Assembly: GCA_017965475.1 (NCBI GenBank)
Contig: JAGCPV010000007.1
Coordinates: 1-44,258 of the forward strand
Length of the DNA stretch: 44,258 nt
Direction of reading: 5' to 3'
Origin: Prevotella sp.
GTDB taxonomy: Bacteria > Bacteroidota > Bacteroidia > Bacteroidales > Bacteroidaceae
The notes beneath the pieces are model-generated. The model had not been told where the DNA came from and searched no databases. It saw only the letters and a list, made by a program, of their open reading frames with translations. Below, one piece after another: positions 9,338 to 17,985 of the stretch. Each line of letters begins with the position of its first letter. The first letter of the stretch is position 1. The translations under genes and the position numbers were made by a program.

Positions 9338-9898
9338 ATGATGTGGAAGAGATTCTGTAACTGGTTTTTATATAAACGATGGGGGTGGACGGCTGACGTG
9401 ACAGAGGCCCACCCCGATAAATTTATCATCTGTCTGGCTCCTCACACCAGCAACTGGGACTTTATCTTAGGGCAACTTTATAGTGGTGCCCTGGGGATGA
9501 AGATCAATTTCCTGATGAAAAAGGAATGGTTTTTCTTCCCCCTCGGAATCCTATTCAAACGTCTCGGTGGGATTCCTGTTGTCAGACAGAAACATACCAG
9601 CATGACGGACAGTATGGCAGAAACGGCTAAGACGGTCAAGACATTCCATCTTTGCATCACGCCGGAAGGGACACGTTCACCCAATCCCGACTGGAAAAAG
9701 GGATTCTATTTCATAGCCCTCAAAGCTGGCATCCCGATCCTGCTTTATGGTGTGGATTATGAGAAAAAAAATATTCAGTGTACAAAGACGATCATCCCTA
9801 CGGGGGATTTAGAAGCAGACATGCGGGAAATCAAACTCTATTTCAAGGACTTCAAAGGGAAGTATCCTGAGAATTTTACCATTGGAGACATATCATGA
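9338..9898 (+). CDS. 1-acyl-glycerol-3-phosphate acyltransferase-like protein
   Basis: The 186-residue product carries PlsC-family motifs: HTSNWD (HX4D, residues 36-41), a conserved GGIPVVR block at 77-83 and TPEGTR at 108-113. These enzymes transfer acyl groups to lysophospholipids or related acceptors at the membrane. At ~186 residues it is a short form found in Bacteroidetes and lacks an obvious N-terminal membrane helix. Two adjacent ATGs (9338 and 9341) could start it; the frame is open further upstream, but that part overlaps the previous gene. Its TGA overlaps the next gene's ATG by 4 bp. Confidence 0.85.
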   Translation: MMWKRFCNWFLYKRWGWTADVTEAHPDKFIICLAPHTSNWDFILGQLYSGALGMKINFLMKKEWFFFPLGILFKRLGGIPVVRQKHTSMTDSMAETAKTVKTFHLCITPEGTRSPNPDWKKGFYFIALKAGIPILLYGVDYEKKNIQCTKTIIPTGDLEADMREIKLYFKDFKGKYPENFTIGDIS

Positions 9899-12792
9899 AA
9901 AGAATCACAACACTCGTCCTGACTGCATTGCTGCTAATGCCGGCAAATGCACAGAAAGACATAAAAGACAAATTAGACAATTATTTTAAGAACTATCGCC
10001 CTGTTGGACAGCGGATTCGTTCCAATGCCCGTCTGAAAAGCTTCGACCAAAACGACTCTCTACGTACCATAGAGGTGATTGCCGACACACATTTCGGAGA
10101 ACAGACCTTCACCCCTAATTCAGTGGAAGACATTTATAGTGACGTCAAAGCCCTGATGCCCGACTCCTGCCAAGATTACAAACTGACCATCAAGAGTGGA
10201 GGCAGGGACTTGAGACTATTGATACCTAACAGACTGCTCAGTCGAGACGACCCTAGTCGTGTGTGGGGGGATATCGACTATCATGGTAAACCTTGGGTGA
10301 GCAATGTTTCCCTGCCCTATCAGATAACTAGAGGACTTCAGAACCGCCACCTATCCATCTGGGCCAGTCATGGTATCTATTTCCATATCAAGGACAGTAT
10401 ATGGAAATGGCAGCGTCCTCCCCTTTTTGGCACACGTGAAGACCTTTTCACCCAGACGATTGTCGTGCCTTATCTTATCCCCATGCTTGAAAAGGCGGGA
10501 GCCGTGGTATTCACTCCGCGTGAACGTGACTGGCAGCGACATGAGATCATCATTGATAATGACACACCACGAAAAGGCGGCATCTATGTCGAAACACAGG
10601 GACAACATCACTGGGGAAAAACGGATTCCGTTGGCTTTGCCTATCACGATGGTGTCTATGTAGATGGGGAGAATCCCTTTAGAGTTGGCACAGCCCGACA
10701 GATACAGACCGTGAAGCACAACCGAAACTCGAGTGAGATATCCTATCTGCCAACGATTCCTGAAACTGGCAAGTATGCCGTCTATGTAAGTTATCAGACT
10801 GTTAGGGGCAGCATCGACGATGCTCATTATACCGTCTGGCATCAAGGAGTTCCGACCGAGTTCCGAGTGAATCAACAGATGGGAGGTTCTACATGGGTGT
10901 ATCTGGGTACCTTCGACTTTGACAAGGGCAGCAATGCCGACAACCGTGTGGTGCTTGACAATCTAAGTGAACATAATGGTATTGTCACTGCTGATGCCGT
11001 CCGTTTCGGTGGTGGTATGGGCAATATCCGTCGTGGTTATACCACTAGTGGCATGCCCCGTTATCTGGAAGGAGCCCGCTATTATGGTCAGTGGGCAGGT
11101 ATGCCCTACCATGTCTATTCCTCTAAAAACGGAGAGGATGACTATGGTGATGACATCAATGTCCGTTCTCTGATGACAAACCATCTGGCAGGAGGTTCCT
11201 GTTATATGCCTGATACCATCGGTTGCCAAGTCCCCATTGAGTTATCATTAGCGATCCATAGCGACGCAGGCTATACACATGATGGAAAGAGTCACACAGG
11301 AACTTTGGCTGTTTGTACTACCTATCTGAATGATAGTATATTAAGCACTGGACGCTCAAGACTTGCTTCACGAGATCTGGCAGACGAACTACTCTCTACC
11401 ATTCCCAAGGAGATACAACAGAAATATGGCAGTTGGCAGAAGCGGGAAATCTGGGACAGGAACTACTCAGAGAGCAGAGTACCTGAAGTGCCGAGTGCCA
11501 TTCTGGAAACCATGTCTCACCAGAACTTTGCCGATATGCGCTATGGACAGGATCCGAACTTCCGTTTCGACTTTGCACGAAGCATCTATAAGACACTGCT
11601 TCGCTATATCTGCAGGATGCACCAGATGCCTTATGTCGTCACCCCTCTCACCCCCAATCATCTGAGGGTAGAACTGACTGATGCAGGAAAGGCCAAACTT
11701 AGCTGGAACCCCATGAAAGACCCTGACGAACCAACCGCAGAACCAACAGGTTATGTGGTTTATACGGCCATTGGGAAGAATGGTTTTGACAATGGGCAGT
11801 ATGTCAAGGACGGGAATACCAGTCTGACGATAGACATTGAACCAGAACAACTTTACAATTTCCGTGTAGCTGCTGTCAACAGTGGTGGAGAGAGTTTTCC
11901 CAGTGAGGTGGTTTCCACCTTCTATGTTCCAGAAGCTCAGAAGACCGTCCTCATTGTTAACGGCTTCCATCGTCTATCTTCCCCTGCCGTTCGTGACAAC
12001 GCTGCGGAACAGGGATTTGACTTGAAATATGATGCAGGTGTGTCATACGGCAAGACTGCTGGATGGACAGGTTATCAGACCTGTTTCAACAAGGCCACCA
12101 TGGGTAAGACAACACCCGATGGATTGGGCTTTACCAATGATTCGTTGGCAGGACAGATCATCGCAGGAAACGATTTTAACTATATCCATACCCACGCTGA
12201 GGCCATCGCCTCGGCAGGACGATATAGCATCGTCAGTTGTTCTTCTGAAGCACTGGAGAGCAATGAGATGCGTCCCACCCAGTATCAAATGGTGGATCTG
12301 ATTCTCGGACTGGAGAAGAATGACGGATGGTCGTTGCGCAGGTATCAGGCTTTCTCTCCGATGTTGCGCCAACACTTGCAACTCTTCACCTCCAGAGGTG
12401 GTGCTCTTCTGGTTAGTGGCTCATACGTTGGAGCTGATATGACGATGCCATCAGAACGAATGTTCCTGGAACAGATATTAAAATGTACCTATGATGGTGT
12501 AGATCGGGATAGTCTGGAACGGGAGACCATCTCCGGAATCGGTACGACCTTCGAGTTCTATCGCCATCTCAACGAGGTTCATTATGCCGCTACACATCCA
12601 GATGTCCTACAGCCTGTTTCGCCAGCCTTCCCAGCCATGGTCTATGCTGATGACTACAGTGCCTGTGTGGCCTATGACGGCAAGGATTATAAGGCAATGA
12701 CACTTGGATTCCCCTTCGAGTGCATTAAGTCGGAACAGAAACGGCAGACCCTCATGAAAGGTATCCTGAAATTCCTATTACAGTCATTATAA
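9895..12792 (+). CDS. exported multidomain protein: divergent amidase, golvesin-type domain, Fn3
   Basis: The 965-residue product has a clear signal peptide ending near NA-QK. A divergent N-acetylmuramoyl-L-alanine amidase core is suggested by three spaced elements: SHG (~160), RED followed by LEKAGAVVFTPRERD (~180-210) and AIHSDAG (His455). Together these resemble the His-Glu-His zinc site of amidase_3. Between the second and third lies a golvesin/Xly-CBD-like beta domain (~residues 250-375, YAVYVSYQTVRGS). A fibronectin type III domain follows at ~590-690, then a C-terminal alpha/beta domain of unknown function. Similar proteins are often labelled xanthan lyase. The role is probably envelope or glycan hydrolysis. 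It is coupled to the acyltransferase by an ATGA overlap. Confidence 0.75.
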   Translation: MKRITTLVLTALLLMPANAQKDIKDKLDNYFKNYRPVGQRIRSNARLKSFDQNDSLRTIEVIADTHFGEQTFTPNSVEDIYSDVKALMPDSCQDYKLTIKSGGRDLRLLIPNRLLSRDDPSRVWGDIDYHGKPWVSNVSLPYQITRGLQNRHLSIWASHGIYFHIKDSIWKWQRPPLFGTREDLFTQTIVVPYLIPMLEKAGAVVFTPRERDWQRHEIIIDNDTPRKGGIYVETQGQHHWGKTDSVGFAYHDGVYVDGENPFRVGTARQIQTVKHNRNSSEISYLPTIPETGKYAVYVSYQTVRGSIDDAHYTVWHQGVPTEFRVNQQMGGSTWVYLGTFDFDKGSNADNRVVLDNLSEHNGIVTADAVRFGGGMGNIRRGYTTSGMPRYLEGARYYGQWAGMPYHVYSSKNGEDDYGDDINVRSLMTNHLAGGSCYMPDTIGCQVPIELSLAIHSDAGYTHDGKSHTGTLAVCTTYLNDSILSTGRSRLASRDLADELLSTIPKEIQQKYGSWQKREIWDRNYSESRVPEVPSAILETMSHQNFADMRYGQDPNFRFDFARSIYKTLLRYICRMHQMPYVVTPLTPNHLRVELTDAGKAKLSWNPMKDPDEPTAEPTGYVVYTAIGKNGFDNGQYVKDGNTSLTIDIEPEQLYNFRVAAVNSGGESFPSEVVSTFYVPEAQKTVLIVNGFHRLSSPAVRDNAAEQGFDLKYDAGVSYGKTAGWTGYQTCFNKATMGKTTPDGLGFTNDSLAGQIIAGNDFNYIHTHAEAIASAGRYSIVSCSSEALESNEMRPTQYQMVDLILGLEKNDGWSLRRYQAFSPMLRQHLQLFTSRGGALLVSGSYVGADMTMPSERMFLEQILKCTYDGVDRDSLERETISGIGTTFEFYRHLNEVHYAATHPDVLQPVSPAFPAMVYADDYSACVAYDGKDYKAMTLGFPFECIKSEQKRQTLMKGILKFLLQSL

Positions 12793-12814
12793 AACAATCA
12801 AAAAAGTAACCATT

Positions 12815-13159
12815 ATGAAGATTCAGACCAATTCATCAGGAACGCGGAGCATCGAAGTCTCCGACGATCATCTGTTAACCATTGAGAAGTACCAGCTTTT
12901 CCGTGACCTCATTGATTCCAATGGCTATGTGGATGAGCAGGTGCTCGACAAACTGAAACTGAACATCCGCAGTCTTCTAGAGGGTCAAGCCGGCAAGGAC
13001 AAGACCCTGTTGGATCTCTGTCTCGACGTGATCTATCATCCTAACATGAAGGCCTTTGGACTGCAACAGCTCGTGCTGCTCTACATCAACTGGAAGAATC
13101 AGGGCAACGAGAACCTCGGTTCTACGACACGGGCTATACAGGGCACACCGTTTAATTAA
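12815..13159 (+). CDS. conserved hypothetical protein
   Basis: The 114-residue protein has no signal peptide or transmembrane segment. It is rich in predicted helix (residues 22-100) and has no motif I recognise. It lies 22 bp after the amidase-like gene and 3 bp before the YgiQ-like gene, within one operon. Function unknown. Confidence 0.7.
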   Translation: MKIQTNSSGTRSIEVSDDHLLTIEKYQLFRDLIDSNGYVDEQVLDKLKLNIRSLLEGQAGKDKTLLDLCLDVIYHPNMKAFGLQQLVLLYINWKNQGNENLGSTTRAIQGTPFN

Positions 13160-13162
13160 TCA

Positions 13163-15052
13163 ATGGAGTATAGGCTGACGGATTTCCTGCCAACGACGAA
13201 AAAGGAGTTGGAACTACGGGGATGGGATGAAGTGGATGTCATCCTTTTCTCTGGAGATGCTTATGTAGATCACCCTTCGTTTGGAGCAGCAGTCATTGGA
13301 CGCACCTTGGAAGCAGCAGGCTATCGGGTGGCTATTGTGCCGCAGCCTGACTGGCACGGCGACTTCCGTGACTTTAAGAAACTGGGACGCCCTCGTCTCT
13401 TCTTCGGCATCGCTCCTGGATGTATGGATTCTATGGTGAATAAATACACTGCCAACCGTCGTCTGCGTTCTGAAGATGCCTATAGTCCTGATGGCCGTCA
13501 TGACATGCGGCCAGAATATCCCACCATCGTCTATTCGAGAATCCTTAAACAACTCTTCCCCGATGTACCCGTCGTATTAGGCGGCATCGAGGCATCACTC
13601 CGTCGGCTGACCCATTACGACTATTGGCAGGATAAACTCCAGAAGTGTATCCTCTGTGATTCTGGTGCCGATATGATCACCTACGGCATGGGTGAGAAAG
13701 TGACCCTTGAACTGGCTCGCCGACTCTCTGAGGGCAAAACCATCCGCGATATCCGTGACCTGCCTCAGAGTGTCTTTCTCTCTAGAAAGGAAGAGATTCC
13801 CGGAGGCATCCGACCAGATGATATCGTACTTCATAGTCATGAGGAATGTCTGCGCAACAAACGAGCTCAGGCCGAGAACTTCCGACACATTGAGGAGCAG
13901 TCTAATATGATGCACGCCCAACGACTATTACAAGGTGTGGATGGGCGTTTTGTCATCGTTAATCCACCCTACCCGCCGATGACCACCGCAGAGCTCGACG
14001 CCTCCTTCGACCTGCCCTATACCCGTCAGCCCCATCCCAAATATAAAGGCAAGCGTATTCCTGCCTACGATATGATCAAGTTCTCGGTGAATATCCACCG
14101 AGGTTGTTTTGGAGGTTGTGCTTTCTGTACCATCTCCGCCCATCAGGGCAAGTTCATCTCCTGTCGTTCGAAGGAGAGTATATTAAAAGAGGTGAATCAG
14201 GTCATAGAGATGCCCGACTTCAAGGGCTATCTCAGTGACCTTGGAGGTCCTTCTGCCAATATGTACGGCATGGAGGGCAGGAACAAGAATGCCTGTGAGA
14301 AGTGTCGCCGTCCCAGTTGTATCCATCCGCAGATATGTCCTAACCTGAATACAAATCACGGCAAACTCTTGGACATCTATCACGCCGTCGATGCTTTGCC
14401 TGGCATCAAACGCAGTTTCATCGGCAGTGGTGTCCGCTATGATCTGCTATTACACAAAAGCAAGGACGAGGAGACCAACCGTATCGCTATGCAATATACG
14501 CGTGAACTGATTAGCCGTCATGTGTCTGGTCGTTTGAAGGTGGCCCCAGAACACACCAGCGATCGTGTACTCCGGCTCATGCGAAAACCCTCCTTCCAAC
14601 AATTCTATGAGTTCAAACGTATCTTCGACCGTATCAATCGTGAGGAGAACCTCCATCAGCAGATCATACCCTACTTCATCAGTTCTCATCCTGGTTGTCG
14701 GGAGGAAGACATGGCAGAACTGGCTGTCATTACGAAAGGGCTCGATTTCCACCTCGAACAGGTGCAGGACTTCACCCCCACACCACTGACCAACGCCACA
14801 GAGACCTGGTACTCCGGATATGATCCCTATACGTTGGAAGAAGTCTTCTCTGCCAAAAGTCCAAGAGAGAAACTCGCACAGCGGCAGTTTTTCTTCTGGT
14901 ACAAGCCAGAGGAGCGTCGAAACATCGAACAGAGTCTCCGTCGCATTGGACGTCCGGACTTGATCAGCAAGCTATATGCAGATTCTCGCGCAGAGCATCA
15001 CTCCGAGAAGCCACGACAAGAAAAGCGAGGGCGGAATCACCGTCATAAATGA
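13163..15052 (+). CDS. YgiQ-family radical SAM protein
   Basis: The 629-residue product carries the CxxxCxxC iron-sulfur motif of radical SAM enzymes at Cys315, Cys319 and Cys322 (GCFGGCAFCTISAHQG). The N-terminal part resembles a cobalamin-binding-type Rossmann domain (DVILFSGDAYVDHPSFG), a YgiQ/UPF0313 hallmark. A second cysteine cluster, CEKCRRPSCIHPQIC, lies further on. The C-terminus is highly basic. The reaction is unknown for the family. It is the last gene of the operon from 9070 and is followed by the tRNA-Arg gene. Confidence 0.93.
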   Translation: MEYRLTDFLPTTKKELELRGWDEVDVILFSGDAYVDHPSFGAAVIGRTLEAAGYRVAIVPQPDWHGDFRDFKKLGRPRLFFGIAPGCMDSMVNKYTANRRLRSEDAYSPDGRHDMRPEYPTIVYSRILKQLFPDVPVVLGGIEASLRRLTHYDYWQDKLQKCILCDSGADMITYGMGEKVTLELARRLSEGKTIRDIRDLPQSVFLSRKEEIPGGIRPDDIVLHSHEECLRNKRAQAENFRHIEEQSNMMHAQRLLQGVDGRFVIVNPPYPPMTTAELDASFDLPYTRQPHPKYKGKRIPAYDMIKFSVNIHRGCFGGCAFCTISAHQGKFISCRSKESILKEVNQVIEMPDFKGYLSDLGGPSANMYGMEGRNKNACEKCRRPSCIHPQICPNLNTNHGKLLDIYHAVDALPGIKRSFIGSGVRYDLLLHKSKDEETNRIAMQYTRELISRHVSGRLKVAPEHTSDRVLRLMRKPSFQQFYEFKRIFDRINREENLHQQIIPYFISSHPGCREEDMAELAVITKGLDFHLEQVQDFTPTPLTNATETWYSGYDPYTLEEVFSAKSPREKLAQRQFFFWYKPEERRNIEQSLRRIGRPDLISKLYADSRAEHHSEKPRQEKRGRNHRHK

Positions 15053-15090
15053 TTTTCTGATGAAAATTTGGTGGTTTCGCAAAAAGTATG

Positions 15091-15098
15091 TACCTTTG
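15091..15098 (+). promoter_or_regulatory. promoter -7 element of tRNA-Arg
   Basis: TACCTTTG matches TAnnTTTG and lies 29 bp before the tRNA 5' end, just after the YgiQ-like gene. Confidence 0.65.
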
Positions 15099-15127
15099 CA
15101 CGCGATTTTGAGAAATCACAAAAGGTC

Positions 15128-15201
15128 GGTTCCGTAGCTCAGCTGGATAGAGCAACTGCCTTCTAAGCAGTAGGCCTCGGGTTCGAATCCCGACGGAATC
15201 A
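15128..15201 (+). tRNA. tRNA-Arg (anticodon UCU)
   Basis: The 74-nt gene folds as a complete cloverleaf. The acceptor stem pairs GGTTCCG with CGGAATC (one G-U pair), the discriminator is A and CCA is not encoded. The D arm is GCTC/GAGC. The anticodon stem is ACTGC/GCAGT with loop CTTCTAA, giving anticodon TCT for AGA/AGG arginine codons. The T arm is TCGGG TTCGAAT CCCGA. From position 15154 onward its sequence is the left copy of the 49-bp repeat that bounds the island, so the mature 3' half is supplied by the element. Confidence 0.97.
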
Positions 15202-15202
15202 C
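15154..15202 (+). repeat. attL, 49-bp direct repeat
   Basis: Identical over 49 bp to 23987-24035. It runs from the 5' side of the anticodon stem through the T arm and acceptor stem to one base past the discriminator. The base before (c versus t) and after (t versus a) differ between copies, which fixes the repeat limits. Confidence 0.95.
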
Positions 15203-15204
15203 TT

Positions 15205-15234
15205 AAAGTCTCAGAGATACTCTGAGGCTTTTTG
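15205..15234 (+). terminator. rho-independent terminator after tRNA-Arg, supplied by the island
   Basis: The stem GTCTCAGAG / CTCTGAGGC (9 bp, one G-U pair) has an ATA loop and extends by A-T pairs into a run of T. It lies in island DNA just past attL, so integration adds a terminator to the tRNA unit. Confidence 0.8.
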
Positions 15235-15350
15235 TTTTAAAACCTCCGTTTTTAAAGGACTTGTGAGGTTTTCAATGATTCCAATTACCACAGAGATCGA
15301 TTTCCTTTAAAACTTTGGATTTCTCAAAATCAGCGCATTTTTAACCAATT

Positions 15351-15437
15351 GTTGACCGCATGTTGACCGCTGGAACACTACCTATATACTATAGGTTCAG
15401 CCTAAATAGAGGCGAAATGTTGACCGCTGTTGACTGC
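15351..15437 (+). repeat. left-end GTTGACCGC repeats (candidate arm-type sites)
   Basis: GTTGACCGC occurs at 15351-15359, 15362-15370 and 15419-15427, and GTTGACTGC at 15429-15437, between attL and the integrase start. The shared GTTGACC core recurs near attR at 23910 and 23921. Direct repeats flanking both att cores are typical of arm-type integrase or excisionase sites. The assignment is an inference. Confidence 0.6.
15380..15396 (+). promoter_or_regulatory. inverted repeat upstream of the integrase gene
   Basis: ACCTATA TAC TATAGGT is a perfect 7-bp inverted repeat with a 3-nt centre, lying between the GTTGACCGC repeats and the integrase start. It could be an operator for integrase expression or part of the integration complex. 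No protein partner is known. Confidence 0.4.
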
Positions 15438-15463
15438 TGTTAGCACAAAAAACAAAAATCGCT

Positions 15464-16732
15464 ATGCTGACAATTAAAGCAGAAGTCCAAAAGGACAGAA
15501 AGAGAATGGATGGTACGTACAACGTCAAAATCCGATTCACCAAAGATCGCACTGTGAAACGTATTTCGACAGACTTATTCGCAACAGAAGCCGACCTTAC
15601 AGCTGGTTTTAAGCTGAAAGAGGAATCTGTTATTAAACAGGAGGCAGACCGTCTTGTACTACACTACAGGATGATGTTCAATGCCATGCATCTTGATTCT
15701 GAGAATTATGATGTGGGCGAAATCGTGAACCACCTACTTAACAAAGAAGAAGCGGAAAAACCCATTGACTTCATAGCTTTCTGTAAAGATTGGATTGCCA
15801 CTTCTTCTGGTAGGAGTAAGGATATATACACAACTGGCCTTAATGCCTTTATAAAATTTATAGGTAAAGAGGAATTAGACATAAAAAAAATAACAGTTGA
15901 CCTGTTGGAGCAATACCGTGATTATATAATAAATGAACGCGCGAATAGAGTTAAGAGATTGATAGAAGAAGGAAAACGCATACCGTCCAATCGCTGTCTA
16001 TCACTCTATCTTACGAATTTACGCCACCTATATAACGAGGCTCGTAATTTCTACAATAAGCCCGATAAAGGACTAATACGAATCCCCCACTCTCCATTTG
16101 ATTATTTCAAGATCCCCAAAGAAGAGGTTACACGAAAGCGAGCTATACAGCCTCAACAGATCAAAGCTATATGGAATATGCCCTACCTGAATATTTACAA
16201 GGGACATAAAGGGACTTGCCTTTTTGACCTCGCTAAAGATTGTTTTATTCTCTCATTCTGTTTAATGGGCATAAATTCTGCTGACCTCTATAATGCTACA
16301 GAGTTAAGAGGCAATCGACTTGTTTATTGTCGTACAAAGACCAAAGACAGAAGACTTGATAAGGCTAAGATGGAAGTGGTTGTACCAGATATTATATTAC
16401 CTATTATTGAAAAGTACCGAGATACCACAGGTCAAAGGCTATTCAGGTTCTACAAGGACTACCGAGATTCAAGAGCATTTAACAAGGCTATCAATAAAGG
16501 GCTGAAAGAGATTGGTAAACAGTTGAATATAGATGATCTGGAATACTACGCAGCCCGTCACTCTTGGGCTACTATCGCCCTCAACAAATGTAAAATAGAT
16601 AAGTACACGGTTCATGCCGCCCTCAACCATGTGGATGAATCCATGCGAGTGACAGACATCTACATTGAACGGGACTTCGTGAATGAAAATAAGGCCAATG
16701 CCAAAGTAATCAAATATGTATTTGGTAAATGA
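15464..16732 (+). CDS. tyrosine-type site-specific integrase
   Basis: The 422-residue recombinase has an N-terminal arm-binding region (residues 1-85), a SAM-like core-binding domain (~100-205) and a C-terminal catalytic domain. It presumably catalyses integration and excision at tRNA-Arg. Visible catalytic residues are Lys in RTKTKD (~292-294), Arg365 in YYAARHSWAT, His389 in LNHVDES and the nucleophile Tyr400 in DIYIERD. Two usual residues differ. The first Arg is absent (GINSADL, Asn271 where GLRxxDL is usual), and the His of HxxR is Tyr. Loss of the first Arg is known for IntDOT-type Bacteroides integrases. The gene points into the island from attL. Confidence 0.93.
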   Translation: MLTIKAEVQKDRKRMDGTYNVKIRFTKDRTVKRISTDLFATEADLTAGFKLKEESVIKQEADRLVLHYRMMFNAMHLDSENYDVGEIVNHLLNKEEAEKPIDFIAFCKDWIATSSGRSKDIYTTGLNAFIKFIGKEELDIKKITVDLLEQYRDYIINERANRVKRLIEEGKRIPSNRCLSLYLTNLRHLYNEARNFYNKPDKGLIRIPHSPFDYFKIPKEEVTRKRAIQPQQIKAIWNMPYLNIYKGHKGTCLFDLAKDCFILSFCLMGINSADLYNATELRGNRLVYCRTKTKDRRLDKAKMEVVVPDIILPIIEKYRDTTGQRLFRFYKDYRDSRAFNKAINKGLKEIGKQLNIDDLEYYAARHSWATIALNKCKIDKYTVHAALNHVDESMRVTDIYIERDFVNENKANAKVIKYVFGK

Positions 16733-16736
16733 AAAA

Positions 16737-16775
16737 ACTCCCCTGCCAGATGTGAGCAGGGGAGAAATACTTTTT
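16737..16775. terminator. bidirectional terminator between convergent genes
   Basis: The stem CTCCCCTGC / GCAGGGGAG (9 bp) with a 9-nt loop is followed by AAATACTTTTT on the plus strand and preceded by GAAAAAA, which gives a T-run on the minus strand. It separates the integrase gene from the convergent gene at 16774. Confidence 0.8.
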
Positions 16776-17280
16776 AATCTGTAACGGTATCTGTTTCTTC
16801 GGACATCACCTTATATTTATCTAAATCCTTCAATTCTGCCATTTCGTATATTGGCTTTCCACAGGATATGACCTTTTCAGGTAATAAGTCCATATTATTA
16901 AGGACTTCTTTTCGTTGAGCGATAGTCATTGCTGCTAAATGTGTAGCTACAACGTATGGAGACCATTTGCGACTTCTACATTCTGTATTGAAAGAATTTC
17001 TATCCATCAAGTCTATAACAATCTCAGCAAAACGTGTCTTGAACTCGACCTCAGTAATACCTTCTGTTTTCATAATCACTTTCTGTATGCAATCACGATA
17101 TAGGTTGCATGAAGTCTTATCCAACTGGTCATCATATAATTTTCTTGCTCTTTTCAGAACAATATAAAAAATATTCTTCTGACCTTTTTTTACGTTCTTT
17201 CTACTTACTCCGCTCTTGGAGATGTTAAATACTACAGTACCATTACTGTTTTTTTGATTTTCTAAATTATCCTTGTTCAT
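16774..17280 (-). CDS. island hypothetical protein
   Basis: The 168-residue basic protein has no signal peptide or membrane segment. The N-terminus is Asn/Lys-rich (MNKDNLENQKN), the middle is helical with several Cys and Arg residues, and the tail is acidic. No family is recognised. The in-frame ATG at 17280 is preferred over an upstream one at 17355, because the extra residues look like untranslated AT-rich leader. It is transcribed away from the noncoding repeat region at 17281-17985, so it could bind there, but nothing shows this directly. Confidence 0.6.
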   Translation of the reverse strand: MNKDNLENQKNSNGTVVFNISKSGVSRKNVKKGQKNIFYIVLKRARKLYDDQLDKTSCNLYRDCIQKVIMKTEGITEVEFKTRFAEIVIDLMDRNSFNTECRSRKWSPYVVATHLAAMTIAQRKEVLNNMDLLPEKVISCGKPIYEMAELKDLDKYKVMSEETDTVTD

Positions 17281-17376
17281 TTTTTTGTTTTTGAACAATA
17301 AAAGATAACTTATCTGAAATCTGATTGAACTGACACCTATAACCCTTGGCAACAACTCTCATCTGAATCTTGGATA

Positions 17377-17395
17377 ACTTCAAAGGGGGTGAAGT
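17377..17395. repeat. perfect inverted repeat (hairpin)
   Basis: ACTTCA AAGGGGG TGAAGT is a 6-bp perfect stem with a 7-nt purine loop, directly followed by a GC-rich stretch. It is a candidate oriT or protein-binding hairpin. No relaxase gene is present to support this. Confidence 0.4.
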
Positions 17396-17535
17396 CAGAG
17401 CCTCAGCCACTCACCGACAGGCCGTCCCCGTCGTCTGGCATAAAACAAAAAGCAAACACCATGCCAAACCATTAGTTTATGCTAAAAAAGTAACCTTACG
17501 TCAAACTGACATACACAAAACAATGGTTTGCCTCT

Positions 17536-17635
17536 ATTTTACATCGAGAAACATCGTTTTAGGCATCATTTTACATATCGACACCATATTCTCGGGTTTA
17601 TTTTACATAAGAATGCACACCTCCTGACGTAAAAT
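17536..17635 (+). repeat. iteron-like ATTTTACAT boxes at exact 32-bp spacing
   Basis: ATTTTACAT begins at 17536, 17568 and 17600, each exactly 32 bp apart (about three helical turns). An inverted core GTAAAAT lies at 17629-17635. The sequence between boxes is not repeated, so the boxes, not a tandem duplication, carry the periodicity. This pattern suits cooperative binding on one DNA face, as with iterons or operators. Confidence 0.5.
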
Positions 17636-17985
17636 AATCCGTGTATCACGTCACTGTCAGTATGGCACGCCAAAAGACTATGTATAGCACTGACAATTTC
17701 AATACTATTTTTCCAGCAACAAACATAATCAACACCTGACGCCAGATCCTTCGCCTGACAGTAAAACTAAAAATCACCTATCCATACCTTATATATAATA
17801 TATAGCCTCAACCATTCGTGCCCCCCTCCCCTTATGCTCCTGAAATGTTTTTTGAAAGACATGTGCGCAACGGCTGACTACCACTTTAGCCCCTCCACCC
17901 TTATCTAAAGTAAAAGAATGCTTAATCTCCAATATTAGGCAATCCCATTAATTCATTTATTATTCACACATTAAATTTTATCATT

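Larger units (their letters stand above)
17281..17985. other. 705-bp noncoding region with repeats (possible origin, oriT or control region)
   Basis: No convincing gene. It holds a hairpin at 17377-17395, a GC-rich stretch (~17390-17440) unlike the AT-rich surroundings, three ATTTTACAT boxes 32 bp apart, an inverted pair TTACGTCA (17491 area) / TGACGTAA (17625 area), several CTGACA or CTGTCA words at 17500-17760, and an AT-rich tract near 17790-17810. It lies between divergent genes. The layout resembles a plasmid-type origin or transfer origin, but no initiator or relaxase is identified. Confidence 0.5.

Noticed and set aside
17370..17627. 85-codon frame in the island noncoding region
   Set aside because: It runs through the hairpin, the GC-rich patch and the phased repeats, needs a TTG start, and has no protein-like pattern.
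17281..17985. CRISPR array
   Set aside because: The 32-bp phased boxes share only 9 bp, there are three of them, and no cas genes are present.
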